64,000 nucleotides of DNA from UBA7672 sp965279085 (GTDB lineage: Bacteria; Pseudomonadota; Alphaproteobacteria; Caulobacterales; Hyphomonadaceae): NCBI GenBank assembly GCA_965279085.1, contig OZ257149.1:1302001-1366000 (forward strand), written 5' to 3'. The first letter of the stretch is position 1. Each line of letters starts with the position of its first letter. The position numbers were made by a program, and so were the translations under genes. Below, in pieces: positions 16,837 through 25,047 of the stretch. The notes beneath the pieces were generated by a model. That model had not been told where the DNA came from, did no database searches, and worked only from the letters and a program-made list of their open reading frames with translations.

Positions 16837-17756
16837 TGCCGGCACTGACCGCGGCCATAGCAAACCTGAAAGGCGGCGTGGGCAAATCGACCACCACCGT
16901 CATGCTGGCCGACGGACTTGCGCACTACTACGGCATGAACGTGCTGGTCATCGATCTCGACCCGCAGGCCAACTCCAGCCAGATGCTGCTGACCGAGCGC
17001 GGCGTGCAGGCCGCGTCCGACCAGGGCAAGGGCGTGCACCACGTCCTCGCGAACTTCATGGAGGGCAAGCCCCCATCGGCCGCGCCCTTCATAATGCCCA
17101 ATGCCGTAACGCTCGAAGAGCTGCGTCTCGCAGAAGAAAATGATGCACGCCAAGGCTGGATTTCCAGTCTTCCCGCGCATCCGCAACTGCGCCTGCGCGA
17201 GCTGAATCTCGAGGAAGAATGGTATTCGCGCGCCGGCACGCCGACGACGCTTTCCGAGGCCTTATCGAAGTTTTTCCGCGAGGCTTTCGAGCCTCTGTTG
17301 CCCATCTACGACATCATCCTGCTCGACTGCCCGCCGCATCTGTCCCCGCTGGCGCGTGCAGGCCTTGCGCTGGCCGATGTGTTCGTCACGCCGACGATCG
17401 CCGACTCGGTTTCGACATGGGGAACGAAGCAGTTTTCCGATTGGGTCGGCAAGTTCATCCGCGACGACCTGCCCAGCCGCAACTTCGTGGTGATCACGCG
17501 CTTTCGCGACACCAAATACGCGCGCGCCGTCGCGAGCGACCTGCGCGACATCTATCTGAAGGACCGCTGGTTCGGGCCGACCATTCCGGAATCCGTTCAC
17601 GTCCTCAACGCGATGGATCGCGCGGCGCCAGACAGCTATGACACTTTCCGCGGCAAGTATGCCGGCGTCACCAGCGACGTCCGGCGCCTTGCCGAACGCT
17701 TCACCGACTTCATGACACAACGCACGGGCGAGACATGGGCGAAGGTCCGCGACTGA
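16836..17756 (+). CDS. ParA/MinD-like P-loop ATPase in the exopolysaccharide locus
   Basis: A 306-residue soluble ATPase. Deviant Walker A: ANLKGGVGKSTTTVMLADGL with both lysines; Walker A' VLVIDLDPQANSSQ; Walker B IILLDCPPHLSPLARAGLALAD. These are ParA hallmarks, unlike the BY-kinase at 8.1 kb, which ends in a Tyr cluster. The segment between residues 60 and 135 has no obvious parallel in chromosomal ParA. AAGGAG lies just upstream. No parB or replication gene is nearby, so it is not a plasmid partition locus. ParA relatives also position chemotaxis arrays, carboxysomes and cell-pole machines; placing the polysaccharide machine is an attractive but unproven idea. Confidence 0.86.
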   Translation: MPALTAAIANLKGGVGKSTTTVMLADGLAHYYGMNVLVIDLDPQANSSQMLLTERGVQAASDQGKGVHHVLANFMEGKPPSAAPFIMPNAVTLEELRLAEENDARQGWISSLPAHPQLRLRELNLEEEWYSRAGTPTTLSEALSKFFREAFEPLLPIYDIILLDCPPHLSPLARAGLALADVFVTPTIADSVSTWGTKQFSDWVGKFIRDDLPSRNFVVITRFRDTKYARAVASDLRDIYLKDRWFGPTIPESVHVLNAMDRAAPDSYDTFRGKYAGVTSDVRRLAERFTDFMTQRTGETWAKVRD

Positions 17757-18100
17757 CCCCGGTCGAGTATCTCGACCGCTTCTTCGATGAACTCCGCGCC
17801 GAGGTGCGCTCCAACCCGAAGCTGGCCGCGCGGCTGGTGAAGGCGCTGGGCGGCAGCGTCGTTTTCGACAACGACACCAAGGCCGAAGTCGCCAACCCCT
17901 ATGCCCTCGCCGCTGGCCCGAAGGCGGGCTTCCTCGCCGTGTTCGGCGCGATGAAGATCGCCGAGATCAAGAAGGTGCTGAAGGACAACAACCTCGCCAC
18001 GCGCATCGACATGAACGGCAAGTCGGCCGGGCAGCTGGTCGAGATGATGTACGACCGCGCCGCCGCGAAGGTGCAGGAACGCAAGAGCTCGATGTTCTGA
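17735..18100 (+). CDS. Small partner protein coupled to the ParA-like ATPase, SAP-like C-terminus
   Basis: A 121-residue protein whose start lies inside the last 22 bases of the ParA-like gene, in another frame: strong translational coupling. Residues about 70-110 read MKIAEIKKVLKDNN, then LATRIDMNGKSAGQLVEMMY, resembling the helix-extension-helix of SAP-type DNA-binding motifs (leu-spaced helix, short turn, G-K, second leu helix). The N-terminus is helical (TPVEYLDRFFDELRAEV). I do not recognise a family. By analogy with ParA systems a small coupled partner may be the cargo adaptor or ATPase activator; that is inference. Confidence 0.7.
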   Translation: MGEGPRLTPVEYLDRFFDELRAEVRSNPKLAARLVKALGGSVVFDNDTKAEVANPYALAAGPKAGFLAVFGAMKIAEIKKVLKDNNLATRIDMNGKSAGQLVEMMYDRAAAKVQERKSSMF

Positions 18101-18190
18101 GGACCGCCGGGCTCCCGCCCGGCAGTCGCTGCGCAGCAGCGAAGTTCTTGGCCATCAATAGGAAGATGCCGGGCAGGCGCCCGGCGGTCC
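18101..18190. repeat. Palindromic intergenic repeat, family C, copy 1
   Basis: Ninety bases bounded by GGACCGCCGGGC (18101-18112) and its exact complement (18179-18190). Both ends contain a second GCCCGGC pairing, so each end can fold alone. It begins at the base directly after the stop codon of the 121-residue gene. A second copy lies at 51516-51604. No transposase. Confidence 0.8.
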
Positions 18191-18196
18191 AAGCCG

Positions 18197-19246
18197 CTAG
18201 AGTCGCTGGCCTTTCAGCATTTGCCGGAACAACCCAGCCGACCACGACGTGTGCATCGTTGCCGACGCCGCGCCAGCCATCAGGCCGCACAACGATTTGT
18301 GCTTCACCGCAACGGCGAGCGAAGCCAGCACGAGCGCCGCGATATATCCGCCCGGAAGGATCAGGCCCCACAAGCTGAACGGTGCAACGGCAAAGCCCAA
18401 CAGGCAAGCGACCAGCGTCGCTGGCGGGATCAACTGGCGCAGACGCGGCTTCTCGCCATGCTTCAACAGCGTGCGCGCGCGGCCCTTGCCATAGTTGAAA
18501 TACTGCCGCGCCAGCGAACCTATCGTCGCGCGCGGGAGATAAACGAGACGGATGCCGGCATCGAGGAAAATCTTCCCCTCGGCCTGACGCAGGCGTGTGT
18601 CGAACTCGGCGTCCTCGTTGTGCGAGAACGTCTCGTCATAGCCGCCGACGTCGAGGAAGCTCTTCAGGTCGAACCCGGCGTGGTGACCGTGATCGACGAA
18701 CATGGATTTCTGACCGCCGCGGTGGGCCGATCCGCCCGAGCCCAGCGGGGTGTCGACGATCCAGGCATTGGCCTTCTGGAAGCATGTCTCGCCCGCCGCA
18801 TCCATCGGCACGACCAGCGAGGCGACGCCACGCGAGCCCAGCGAGTCCGCGACTTGCATCACATAATTGGCCGGGTAGACCGCATGCGCGTCACAGCGGA
18901 CGAGGATCTGCCGGCCATGCCCCGCCTGCCGCGCGGCGAGATTAACCGCTGCCGACTGAAGCTTCTTCGGATTGTCGAGCAGGCTGAGGTTCGGGAATTC
19001 ACCGCGCAGGCCTTCCACGATGGCGCGCGTCTCGTCCCCGCTGCCGCCGTCGGCGGCGACGAAACCCGCGTCACGCAGGCGCGCATCGCCGGTCATCAGC
19101 GAGCGGATGCACGTCTCGATATGTTTCGCCTCGTTAAGAACCGGGATGACGACGAGAACATCGGCGCCCGCGACGGCGCGCGGAGGCAGCGCGTTAACCG
19201 TACGCGGCCCTGTCGTCGGTGCGTTAATGAGTGCCGTTGCATCCAT
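18197..19246 (-). CDS. Family 2 glycosyltransferase, ExoA-like
   Basis: A 349-residue GT-A glycosyltransferase: DVLVVIPVLNEAKHIETCIRS, the metal-binding region FVAADGGSGDETRAI, LVRCDAHAVYPANYV, then GGYDETFSHNEDAEFDTRLR, which supplies the acidic catalytic site. C-terminal hydrophobic helices (LIPPATLVACLLGFAVAPF and GGYIAALVLASLAVAV) anchor it in the membrane. The architecture matches succinoglycan ExoA, a beta-glucosyltransferase, though the sugar here is unknown. ATG 19246 is the best start; AGGAG lies 18 bases away, so an in-frame TTG just after that site is an alternative. Confidence 0.86.
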   Translation of the reverse strand: MDATALINAPTTGPRTVNALPPRAVAGADVLVVIPVLNEAKHIETCIRSLMTGDARLRDAGFVAADGGSGDETRAIVEGLRGEFPNLSLLDNPKKLQSAAVNLAARQAGHGRQILVRCDAHAVYPANYVMQVADSLGSRGVASLVVPMDAAGETCFQKANAWIVDTPLGSGGSAHRGGQKSMFVDHGHHAGFDLKSFLDVGGYDETFSHNEDAEFDTRLRQAEGKIFLDAGIRLVYLPRATIGSLARQYFNYGKGRARTLLKHGEKPRLRQLIPPATLVACLLGFAVAPFSLWGLILPGGYIAALVLASLAVAVKHKSLCGLMAGAASATMHTSWSAGLFRQMLKGQRL

Positions 19247-19281
19247 ACCCACCGCCCCGAGCAATTCTCCTGCCGGTTGCG

Positions 19282-20028
19282 TCAGGTCGACTTGGCGGGC
19301 CTTGCCATGCGCGCCTGCGGGCCGATGTCCCACGTGCGCGCCGGCGTGTTGACCGCCGCGCGATAAGTGTCGAACGGAATGCCGTTCTGCTGGGCTTTGA
19401 TGCGCATTTCGGCCAGAAATTCCGCATTGGAGCCAATCCAGCGCAGCAGGTCCGCCTGTTCGAATGCACGGCGGCGCAGGGCCTCCGGGATCGAATTCCA
19501 GTTCGTCAGCACGAAGTTGAACCGCCAGGCGATCAGCTCTTCGTCGCACAGGGGGCACGCGTCCATCGACTTGGTCAGCGCGTCCAGCACCGCCTTGTTA
19601 ACCTTGTCGTCCGAGCGTTTCATCTCAAGATAGGCAAGCTCGGCCCACACGAAAGCGCGCGAAGGATCGATCGCGGTGGCACGCTGGGCCGCCACATAAG
19701 CCGAGCCGGTATCCACCACCGGAAGCTGCAGCCCCAGCTCGGCGAGCGCCTCGAGATAATCCGGCGAAGTCGAACGCGGCCAATCCTGCTCAAGCGCCCG
19801 CGCCACCGCTGCGTCATCCGCCTGCAGCAGCGACCAGGTCTCGATTTCCTGCATGGTGAAGTGCGAAAGCGGCGCGATAGCCGCCATACCACCGGTCAGC
19901 AGCGCGACCCAGGTGAAGAAACCCCCTGCGCGCTGGGCCTTGCCCGTGCGTTCCTTGATGGGCTTCGCGGCCCGCCTGGGAGCAGTAGCTGGAAGCTCCA
20001 GCTTGTTGAATGAGGTTGAGTCAGCCAT
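19282..20028 (-). CDS. Membrane-anchored helical-repeat protein of unknown function
   Basis: A 248-residue protein with a basic N-terminus (PRRAAKPIKERTGKAQR), one transmembrane helix (GGFFTWVALLTGGMAAIAPLS) and then alpha-helical repeats that look TPR-like (SPDYLEALAELGLQLP, AYVAAQRATAIDPSRAFVWAELAYLEMKR). A short Cys pair (CPLCDE) follows. It sits between the two glycosyltransferase genes in the same direction and is probably cotranscribed, so it is part of the exopolysaccharide assembly group. GGGGA lies eleven bases before the ATG. I do not recognise the family. Confidence 0.68.
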   Translation of the reverse strand: MADSTSFNKLELPATAPRRAAKPIKERTGKAQRAGGFFTWVALLTGGMAAIAPLSHFTMQEIETWSLLQADDAAVARALEQDWPRSTSPDYLEALAELGLQLPVVDTGSAYVAAQRATAIDPSRAFVWAELAYLEMKRSDDKVNKAVLDALTKSMDACPLCDEELIAWRFNFVLTNWNSIPEALRRRAFEQADLLRWIGSNAEFLAEMRIKAQQNGIPFDTYRAAVNTPARTWDIGPQARMARPAKST

Positions 20029-20153
20029 GGCCTGCACAGTCCCCGGGCCAACCTAGTCCCTGCCAAGAACCAGAAGCACGGGCTCTCGCCTCATGCGTGC
20101 GCCTAACTCCCGTATCTGGGGCATGGACGGTGCGTGCCGTGTTATCCGGGCCA

Positions 20154-21095
20154 CTAGCCACGCTGGCCCCCGTAGAGCTCCAGCGGGGCTTTCCCGAGCG
20201 CCACGCCCATCACGCCCGCGTGCAGTTGCCGGCGCACGACAGCTCGACGCCACAGCGCCGGCGACCAGAAAGTCAGCGCCGCTGTGGCGAGGCAGTACCC
20301 CATTTTTGCCAATGAAAGCGCGATAATCTGCGCCTTCGGCTTGCCGCGACGAAGCTCGAGCAGGCCCCACGTCTGGCCGGCGCGATAGGCCCGTGTCTCC
20401 AGCCATTTCAAGCTCGAGCGGGCTTCGGTGATCGGTTCATCGACGACAGCATCGTCCGCGTAGGCCATCTTCACGCCGTTGGACTGCAGCTGCGCGAAAA
20501 AGGTCGTGTCCTCCCCGCCGCTGCGCCCGAAGGCAGGATCGAAGCGGTGAGCGCCTACGGCGTCGCGGCGCATCAGCACGTTGCAGGTATAGCCGCCGGA
20601 TATCTCACCATTGCGGATCGGGGCCGGTGTCGAATGCATGTCAGCCTTCGGCATCCAGGCCGGAGCGTTGGCGGCGTAGACAGCCTTAACCTTTCCGAAC
20701 ACGACGCCAGCGCCGGTCGACTGGTGATGCACAATCAGCTTGGCCAGCCATTCCGGGCGCGCGGTTTCGTCGTCATCGATGAAGGCGACCAGCTGCGCGG
20801 TGGCGGCGTTAAGACATGCGTTGCGTGCGACCGAGATGTTGCGCGCCGGCGCGTGAACATAGAGACCGTCAAGACCGTTGGCGGCGAAAGCCTGCTCCAC
20901 CCGTTCGCGAGCGGAAGGCGTGTCGTCATTGTCGGCGACGATGACGCGCATGGTCCTGCCTTGCAGGTCGAGCTTCGCCAGCGACGCGAGCAGATCGACG
21001 ACGGAGGTGCGGCGGAAGGTGCAAACGCACACATCCACATCGGCCGTCCCGGGTCGGGTCTGGGCGTTTGCCATGGCGGTCATTGCATGAGGCAT
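20154..21095 (-). CDS. Family 2 glycosyltransferase, ExoM-like
   Basis: A 313-residue GT-A enzyme: DVDVCVCTFRRTSVVDLLAS, VIVADNDDTPSARE, PARNISVARNACL, LVAFIDDDETARPEWLAKLI (DxD motif), and RSGGEDTTFFAQLQSNG with the acidic base. A C-terminal hydrophobic stretch (MGYCLATAALTFWSPALW) suggests membrane association. The pattern matches succinoglycan ExoM. Start ATG 21095 is the longest option; ATGs at 21083 and 21074 also fit and none has a clear ribosome-binding site. It is the third glycosyltransferase of the locus, which suggests a repeat unit of at least four sugars counting the initiating one. Confidence 0.87.
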   Translation of the reverse strand: MPHAMTAMANAQTRPGTADVDVCVCTFRRTSVVDLLASLAKLDLQGRTMRVIVADNDDTPSARERVEQAFAANGLDGLYVHAPARNISVARNACLNAATAQLVAFIDDDETARPEWLAKLIVHHQSTGAGVVFGKVKAVYAANAPAWMPKADMHSTPAPIRNGEISGGYTCNVLMRRDAVGAHRFDPAFGRSGGEDTTFFAQLQSNGVKMAYADDAVVDEPITEARSSLKWLETRAYRAGQTWGLLELRRGKPKAQIIALSLAKMGYCLATAALTFWSPALWRRAVVRRQLHAGVMGVALGKAPLELYGGQRG

Positions 21096-21151
21096 CGCTG
21101 CGACGGCTGCAAGCGACGCGCCATTTCGGCACGCTGGTTAAGACACGGCCG

Positions 21152-21886
21152 TTAAGGCTCGGATCGCCGCTTCGTGAGCCATCGGCCGGCTAGCCAGCAC
21201 AGTGTCGCCCATGCGGCGCCCGCGGCCCAGCCCGCCAGCACGTCCGTCGCCCAGTGGACGCCGAGATAGATGCGCGTCAGCCCGACCGTGAGCATCAGCA
21301 CGATCGCGATCGCCATCACATAGACCCGTAGCGCCCTGCTCGATGCCGCCTGCGAGAGCATCGCGCCCAGCGTCAGGAAGATGACGGCCGACAGCATGGC
21401 GTGCCCGCTCGGGAAGCTCTCGTTGAGGATCTCGGCGGCGCGATAGACTTCCGGCGGCCGTTCGCGGGCGAAGACCGACTTCAGCGTCTCGCTGAGCGTG
21501 AGCCCGCCTGCGCCGGCGATGATGATGATTCCGGCTTCCGCCCACTTCCGCCGCAGCATCAGGAAGCCCGCCGCGGCCAGCGCGATCAGCGTCAGCACGG
21601 CCACGCTGCCCAGCGCGGTCAGGTCGACCGCTGCATGATCCAGCCAGAACGGCCCGACCGGATCGGCGGGATTGGCGGGATCGGGATGAAGCCACTGCAG
21701 CACCGCCATGTCGAAGGCGTGGGCTTCACCCTCGGTCATTTCGTCGGCGATCTCAATGAAGGCCAGCACCATCGTGGCGATGACGGCCAGCGCCGCCACC
21801 AGCACAAATTCGGCGCGCACGAACGACCAGACGGCCTTCGGCAGCATCCGGTGCAGCTTACGGGAGGAGTCAGGCGTTTCAGTCAT
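21152..21886 (-). CDS. PAP2-family membrane phosphatase
   Basis: A 244-residue protein with about six membrane helices and the full PAP2 signature: KSVFARERPP (motif 1), PSGHAMLSAV (motif 2), TRIYLGVHWATDVLAGW (motif 3, with catalytic His). Such enzymes dephosphorylate undecaprenyl diphosphate or other lipid phosphates at the outer face of the inner membrane. At the edge of the exopolysaccharide locus, carrier-lipid recycling is the likely job. ATG 21895 is an alternative start three residues upstream; neither has a strong ribosome-binding site. It is divergent from the PRC-barrel gene. Confidence 0.87.
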   Translation of the reverse strand: MTETPDSSRKLHRMLPKAVWSFVRAEFVLVAALAVIATMVLAFIEIADEMTEGEAHAFDMAVLQWLHPDPANPADPVGPFWLDHAAVDLTALGSVAVLTLIALAAAGFLMLRRKWAEAGIIIIAGAGGLTLSETLKSVFARERPPEVYRAAEILNESFPSGHAMLSAVIFLTLGAMLSQAASSRALRVYVMAIAIVLMLTVGLTRIYLGVHWATDVLAGWAAGAAWATLCWLAGRWLTKRRSEP

Positions 21887-22008
21887 CCACGTCATCCGTC
21901 GCCAACGCGCGGCGCATGCCAGAAGTTTCCCAACACATGATATGTTGCTGAAACCCTGTCGAGGTTCCCGCGTTGGTGAAGAGCTTACCCACCCGCAAAG
22001 GAACTCCA

Positions 22009-22374
22009 ATGACCACACCCGCAGGACACACCAGCGCCATCCGCGCTTCGAAAGTCATCGGCACGAGCGTTTACAACGGCGCCGGCGACAAGATCGGCAA
22101 GGTCGAGGACGTTGTCCTCGACAAGCTCAGCAACAACATCATGTTCGCGGTCGTCGGCTTCGGCGGCTTCCTCGGCATGAACGAGAAGTATCACCCCCTG
22201 CCCTGGTCCACGCTGGACTACCAGAAGGGCAAGGACGGCTACGTCGTCAACGTCACCAAGGAACAGCTGCAGGCTGCTCCGGCCGACGGCATCGACCAGC
22301 TGACCTCGCAAGACGGCCAGGGTCTGCGCGACCAGGTGTACGATTACTACAAGGCCCCGCGTTACTGGTCGTAA
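22009..22374 (+). CDS. PRC-barrel domain protein
   Basis: A 121-residue cytoplasmic protein. Residues about 10-85 form a PRC barrel: AIRASKVIGTSVYNGAGDKI, GKVEDVVLDKLSNNIMFAVV, then GGFLGMNEKYHPLPWSTLDY. The tail GLRDQVYDYYKAPRYW is typical of alphaproteobacterial PRC-barrel proteins, often stress-induced. AAAGGA lies six bases before the ATG, so the in-frame ATG at 21973 is rejected. A strong terminator follows, so it is a single-gene unit. Confidence 0.88.
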   Translation: MTTPAGHTSAIRASKVIGTSVYNGAGDKIGKVEDVVLDKLSNNIMFAVVGFGGFLGMNEKYHPLPWSTLDYQKGKDGYVVNVTKEQLQAAPADGIDQLTSQDGQGLRDQVYDYYKAPRYWS

Positions 22375-22429
22375 CGCCGACAAGTCTCGGGTCGCGATCC
22401 TTGGGTCCAACTTAGATCGCGATCTGGAG

Positions 22430-22501
22430 GAGCGGGCGGAGGTGCAGCCCGCCCGCTCCAACCACAAGGCCCGGGAAGCTTGCGCTTCCCGGGCCTCTTT
22501 T
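22430..22501 (+). terminator. Rho-independent terminator with a preceding hairpin, after the PRC-barrel gene
   Basis: A perfect 13-bp stem (22467-22479 with 22484-22496) and TTGC loop, followed by CTTTTC. Just upstream a second hairpin has a 10-bp stem (22430-22439 with 22449-22458). Together they give a strong transcript end. Confidence 0.88.
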
Positions 22502-22528
22502 CGTCACGTCGGAGGAGACGTTTGACGA

Positions 22529-22945
22529 TCAGCTTGCGGACGGCGCGGCCGTCTGAGCGGTGGTGGCGTCCTTGTTCCACTTGTAGATGCGGCGGATCGA
22601 GCACGAGCCATCGTTGTAGCGTGCGTCAGTGATCAGCTTGTCGCCTTCGTTGAGGCACGAGCTTCCGCCCCGCGACAGGAGTCCGATGGAAGTGAAGGCG
22701 TCGTCGGGCTGGCACGTGCCCATCAGCTCAAGCTTGTATTCGTCCTTGACGCCCATCTCGACGATGACCGAACGATTGTCGAGTTTGCGCCAGTTACGGA
22801 TCTGCTGCTGGAAGCAGATGTTGCGCACCTGCTCGCCCTGGCGCGGATCGGGCTTGGCGTCGGCCATCTCGGTCGCAGCCGTCGAGCACGCGACCAGCAG
22901 GGTCGAGGCGCACGCGCCCAGAATCATTTTCAATGAGGTATTCAT
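22529..22945 (-). CDS. DUF6491-like lipoprotein, copy 1
   Basis: A 138-residue predicted lipoprotein (MNTSLKMILGACASTLLVAC, lipobox LVAC). The mature part carries NICFQQQIRNWRKLDNRSVI, EYKLELMGTCQPDDAF and CSIRRIYKWN, the DUF6491 pattern with four conserved Cys that may form disulfides. Function is unknown. It is clearly paralogous to the next gene upstream (23100-23528): shared PDPRQ, EQVRNICFQ, DEYKLxLMGxC and IRRIYKW. A tandem duplication is the simplest origin. Confidence 0.8.
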   Translation of the reverse strand: MNTSLKMILGACASTLLVACSTAATEMADAKPDPRQGEQVRNICFQQQIRNWRKLDNRSVIVEMGVKDEYKLELMGTCQPDDAFTSIGLLSRGGSSCLNEGDKLITDARYNDGSCSIRRIYKWNKDATTAQTAAPSAS

Positions 22946-23099
22946 GGGTATTCCCTCGTCTTGCCGTCAGGCTGACTCTTGCGACCTGAACGGCGAGTGA
23001 ATGGATAGCCAAGAGATAAGGGCGCTTTCCGGGCGATAAACCCGGAAGGCCCGGCAATTCCGCGAAAAAAAGTCCGGAGGGATATGACCCTTGGACTAG

Positions 23100-23528
23100 C
23101 TAGCGCATGCCGCCTTGTGGAATAGCCAGACGCGCGGCCGCGATGCTGTTGGCGTTGCCAGTGGCCCGCACGTCCCACTTGTAAATCTTCCGCACGACGC
23201 AGGAGCCCATCACCTGGGTAACGCCGCTCTCGATACACGGGCTGGCGGATGAGCTGCCGCCGATGCTGATCGCCACGCGGGCATCGTCGGGAATGCACGC
23301 GCCCATCAGGTCAAGCTTGTACTCATCCTTCCGGCCAACCTCGATGATCACCGACCGATCGTCATGCTTGCGCCAATGCTTCACCTGCGACTGGAAGCAG
23401 ATGTTGCGGACTTCCTCGCGCTGGCGCGGATCGGGCGCCGCCTGGGCCGTCTCGACCGGAGGCGTTGCGCAGCCAGCGGCCAGCAGCGCGGCGCAGGCAG
23501 CCAGAAAAAGATTGCGATGACGGCTCAT
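23100..23528 (-). CDS. DUF6491-like lipoprotein, copy 2
   Basis: A 142-residue predicted lipoprotein (MSRHRNLFLAACAALLAAGC, lipobox LAAGC). It shares NICFQSQVKHWRKHDDRSVI, DEYKLDLMGACIPDDARV and CVVRKIYKWDV with its neighbour. It differs mainly in the C-terminal tail (SIAAARLAIPQGGMR) and in the segment between the second and third Cys. The 154-base gap between the two genes has a 9-bp hairpin, so they may be separately transcribed. Confidence 0.8.
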   Translation of the reverse strand: MSRHRNLFLAACAALLAAGCATPPVETAQAAPDPRQREEVRNICFQSQVKHWRKHDDRSVIIEVGRKDEYKLDLMGACIPDDARVAISIGGSSSASPCIESGVTQVMGSCVVRKIYKWDVRATGNANSIAAARLAIPQGGMR

Positions 23529-23719
23529 GGTGCATCTCCCCTACTGAAGGCCCAACCCGGAGGGCCGCCGACCCGGTGAGTCAGCAGGAGAAATTGAACA
23601 TATTTCCAGCCTTGCCGCAGCGCCAATCCGGCCCCGCCGAACTACATATTTGCGCGCGCGGCATACCGGAATAATCCGGCGTCCTGCTGTCCCGGTGGCC
23701 CCACAGCATGATACTGCAG

Positions 23720-23745
23720 GGAACCCCGCAGTTGCTCTGTACGTT
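23720..23745 (+). promoter_or_regulatory. Candidate EcfG-type promoter for the AI-2E family transporter
   Basis: GGAAC (23720-23724), 17 bases, CGTT (23742-23745), in the right orientation. Transcription would start about 22 bases before the ATG at 23776. The spacing is identical to the candidate before the DUF992 gene. Confidence 0.48.
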
Positions 23746-23775
23746 CTGCGAGTTGGACCCCGGACAGACATCGAC

Positions 23776-25047
23776 ATGGCAAGGCGCAAACGGCGAGCTT
23801 CTGGTTTCGCGGAAATACCGGTGCACGAGCCGTTCCTGATCGTTGAGCGCAATCCGCAGCTCGTGACGGCGGTCTGCCTCACCATCCTTTCAATACTTGC
23901 CGTGTGCGTCGCCCTCTGGGCCGGCCAGGCCTTCATGCTCCCGATCGCGGTGGCGCTGGTCTTCAGCGTGATCCTGTCGCCCTTGTGCAGCCGCATCGAA
24001 TGGTTCTGGATTCCCCGTCCCATCGCCGCCCTGATGGGGCTGATCATCGCGGGCGGCCTTGTCTATCTCGCCTTCGCGCTCATCGCCGAGCCGGCTTCGC
24101 GCTGGATGGCCAACGCGCCGCAGACGATCCAGCGCGCCGAACGACAGCTTCGCAAGCTGCAGGAGCCGCTCAAGCCGTTCACGGACATCTCGAAGGAAGT
24201 CCAGGACATGCAGATCGTCCCGGCAACGCCCACGCCGGCATCGCGTACCGTCGTGGTGCAGCAGCCTGGCCTTGCCCAGTCACTGCTTGCTTCGGCGCAG
24301 ACAATTATCGCACAGACCGGCTTCGTCTTCATCCTTTGCTACTTCCTGCTGATCACGCGGGAGGAGTTCAGGATAAAATTCATCGCCTTCCAGCCAACGC
24401 TGAAGGGGCGCGTACAAGCCGCGCGTATTTTCCGCGATGTCAGCCGGCGTGTGTCGGGCTACATCGTGACGTTCTCGATGATCAACATCGCGGTCGGCGT
24501 TGGAACAGGCCTCGCCTGCTGGCAACTTGGCCTGCCTGAGCCCCTTATGTGGGGCGGCCTCGCGGCGCTGTTCAACTTCATCCCGTTCCTCGGCCCCGTC
24601 ATCACCATGGCGCTGCTGGGCCTTGCCGGCCTTGCCACCTTCGACACGCTCGTCGAAGCGTCATTCCCCGTTCTTGCCTTCATGGGCATCAGCTTCCTCG
24701 AAGCGAACCTGATCACGCCGACCATCGTTGGCCGGCGCATGACACTCAACCCGCTCGCCATCATCCTGACCGTCAGCTTCTGGATCTGGCTGTGGGGGCC
24801 TGTCGGCGGCGTCATCGGCCTGCCGCTGCTGATCATGTTCAAGGTGATGTGCGATCACACGCCTGCGCTGCGCGTCGTCGGCGCCCTGATTGGCGCACCG
24901 CTCGTGCGCGTGACGAAGGACGAGCCGCAACCGGCGCCGAAGGAAAAAATTGTCGTCGAAGACACGCCCTTGCCTGAAGGCGATCCGGGCGCGCTCGAAG
25001 CCCGCCCCATCGACGCCATCGCGGCCCGCGCCGGAACGCCTACTTGA
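23776..25047 (+). CDS. AI-2E family transporter (PerM/TqsA type)
   Basis: A 423-residue inner-membrane protein with about eight helices. N-terminal pair: LVTAVCLTILSILAVCVALW and FMLPIAVALVFSVILSPL. A long soluble segment (about 120-200) with helical AERQLRKLQEPLKPFTDISK follows, then the conserved C-terminal half: FVFILCYFLLITREEF, RDVSRRVSGYIVTFSMIN, GLPEPLMWGGLAALFNFIPF, GPVGGVIGLPLLI. The family includes sodium/proton and AI-2 exporters; a stress-related role fits the EcfG-like promoter. ATG 23776 is used; an upstream extension would read through the promoter. The stop overlaps the convergent YjbR gene by eight bases. Confidence 0.88.
   Translation: MARRKRRASGFAEIPVHEPFLIVERNPQLVTAVCLTILSILAVCVALWAGQAFMLPIAVALVFSVILSPLCSRIEWFWIPRPIAALMGLIIAGGLVYLAFALIAEPASRWMANAPQTIQRAERQLRKLQEPLKPFTDISKEVQDMQIVPATPTPASRTVVVQQPGLAQSLLASAQTIIAQTGFVFILCYFLLITREEFRIKFIAFQPTLKGRVQAARIFRDVSRRVSGYIVTFSMINIAVGVGTGLACWQLGLPEPLMWGGLAALFNFIPFLGPVITMALLGLAGLATFDTLVEASFPVLAFMGISFLEANLITPTIVGRRMTLNPLAIILTVSFWIWLWGPVGGVIGLPLLIMFKVMCDHTPALRVVGALIGAPLVRVTKDEPQPAPKEKIVVEDTPLPEGDPGALEARPIDAIAARAGTPT

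Noticed and set aside
16836..18100. ParA-like gene as a plasmid or chromosome partition locus
   Set aside because: No parB-type HTH protein, parS repeats or replication gene nearby, and it is fused into the polysaccharide operon.
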